From an uncultured Candidatus Melainabacteria bacterium (GTDB lineage: Bacteria; Cyanobacteriota; Vampirovibrionia; Gastranaerophilales; Gastranaerophilaceae): a stretch of 6,318 nt of DNA. The DNA lies in NCBI GenBank assembly GCA_934754855.1, contig CAKVJR010000100.1, forward strand, positions 1-6,318, read 5' to 3'. The position numbers and the translations under genes are program-made. Of the stretch, positions 5,611 to 6,318 are shown piece by piece. The notes under the pieces are model-generated. The model saw only the letters and a list, made by a program, of their open reading frames with translations. It was not told the origin of the DNA and made no database searches. The number at the start of each line of letters is the position of its first letter. Within the stretch, counting starts at the first letter, position 1.

Positions 5611-6318
5611 AGATTTATCGCTGAAAAAAGTTATCGTCATCGGCTCGGGACCGATTATTATCGGTCAGGCGGCAGAATTTGATTATGCGGGAACGCAAGC
5701 GTGCAAAGCCTTGCGGGAAGAGGGCATCGAGGTTGTTCTTCTTAACAGCAACCCCGCAACGATTATGACCGACGACGATGTCGCTGACAGGGTTTATATT
5801 CAGCCGTTGAACGTAAATTCGCTTGAATACATCATTGAGCGTGAACGCCCCGACGGAATTTTGGCTGCAATCGGAGGTCAAACCGGATTGAATTTAGTCA
5901 CGGAAGCCTACAACAAGGGTATTTTGAACAAATACAACGTTCGGGTTTTAGGAACTTCGATTGACGCAATCCGAAAAGCGGAGGACAGAAAAAGTTTTAA
6001 AGATTTAATGACAGAAATCGGCGAACCGATTGCGAAGAGCGAGATTGTGAACAATCTTGACGACGCAATAAAATTTGCCAAAGAAATCGGCTATCCGATA
6101 GTAATTCGCCCCGCATTTACTCTTGCAGGCACAGGCGGCGGAATTGCACACAATGAAGACGAACTCAAATCCGTTGTTTATCAGGGACTTACGGCAAGCC
6201 CCATAAACCAAGTATTGCTTGAAGAATCGCTCCTCGGCGACAAGGAAATCGAATTTGAGGTAATGAGGGATTCAAACGACACGGCAATCACGATTTGTTC
6301 TATGGAAAACATAGACCC
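5603..6318 (+). CDS. carB: Carbamoyl-phosphate synthase large subunit, N-terminal part
   Basis: Synthesises carbamoyl phosphate from bicarbonate, two ATP and the ammonia delivered by CarA. Only the first 238 codons are present, out of roughly 1,050-1,075 in the family; the frame is open to the window edge. Seen: the pre-ATP-grasp fold with IGSGPIIIGQAAEFDYAGTQ (13-32) and NSNPATIMTD (48-57), GGQTGLNL (91-98), AEDRKSF (126-132) with the ATP-binding Arg129, then the start of the first ATP-grasp domain with IRPAFTLAGTGGGIAHN (168-184), LLEESLLGDKEIEFEVMRD (205-223) and CSMEN (232-236). The ATG at 5603 lies inside the end of carA and is preceded by AGGGAG (5590-5595) at 7 bases. The carA-carB order is the usual operon. 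Nothing indicates a frameshift in the visible part. Confidence 0.97.
   Translation, partial: MPKDLSLKKVIVIGSGPIIIGQAAEFDYAGTQACKALREEGIEVVLLNSNPATIMTDDDVADRVYIQPLNVNSLEYIIERERPDGILAAIGGQTGLNLVTEAYNKGILNKYNVRVLGTSIDAIRKAEDRKSFKDLMTEIGEPIAKSEIVNNLDDAIKFAKEIGYPIVIRPAFTLAGTGGGIAHNEDELKSVVYQGLTASPINQVLLEESLLGDKEIEFEVMRDSNDTAITICSMENID

Noticed and set aside
5080..5640. Minus-strand ORF of 186 codons inside carA and carB
   Set aside because: It is fully antisense to strongly conserved coding sequence and has no family resemblance.

Overview
The window is a low-GC bacterial chromosome segment with two ordinary housekeeping operons on the right and an unusual, repeat-rich left third. Several motifs in the PlsY protein (GSGSTGATNV, GHSKS, FTGGKSVAS) resemble cyanobacterial versions as I remember them. 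This suggests a non-photosynthetic relative of Cyanobacteria such as the gut Melainabacteria/Gastranaerophilales, but a low-GC Firmicute is not excluded. No search was possible, so the assignment is tentative.

Layout. Positions 1-278 hold three tandem copies of a ~95 bp non-coding unit with an inner palindrome, followed by AT-rich DNA and a rho-independent terminator (373-404). Positions 451-813 (minus) encode a 120-residue protein made of an Asn-rich linker and seven ~10-residue copies of the motif E[T/S]AGSLAF; it has its own promoter and ribosome binding site. Next, on the minus strand, comes a tight operon read right to left: der (ribosome-assembly GTPase), plsY (glycerol-3-phosphate acyltransferase) and a malic enzyme. 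der and plsY overlap by 4 bp, and plsY and the malic enzyme gene are 2 bp apart. A divergent AT-rich spacer (4391-4536) carries promoters for this operon and for carA-carB on the plus strand, which encode carbamoyl-phosphate synthetase. carB is cut by the right edge.

How the genes work together. Der matures the 50S subunit and PlsY starts phospholipid synthesis. The malic enzyme makes pyruvate, CO2 and NAD(P)H from malate, which could feed acetyl-CoA and reductant to lipid synthesis. CarAB makes carbamoyl phosphate for pyrimidines and arginine.

Two things stand out. The first is the E[T/S]AGSLAF repeat protein, which I do not recognise; its peptide repeat is conserved while its codons differ. 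The second is the malic enzyme, which carries an extra segment of about 129 residues that looks like a degenerate internal copy of its own catalytic region, lacking the catalytic Lys and the metal-binding residues. The 95 bp repeats at the left edge also share short exact matches with the coding repeats of the small protein.
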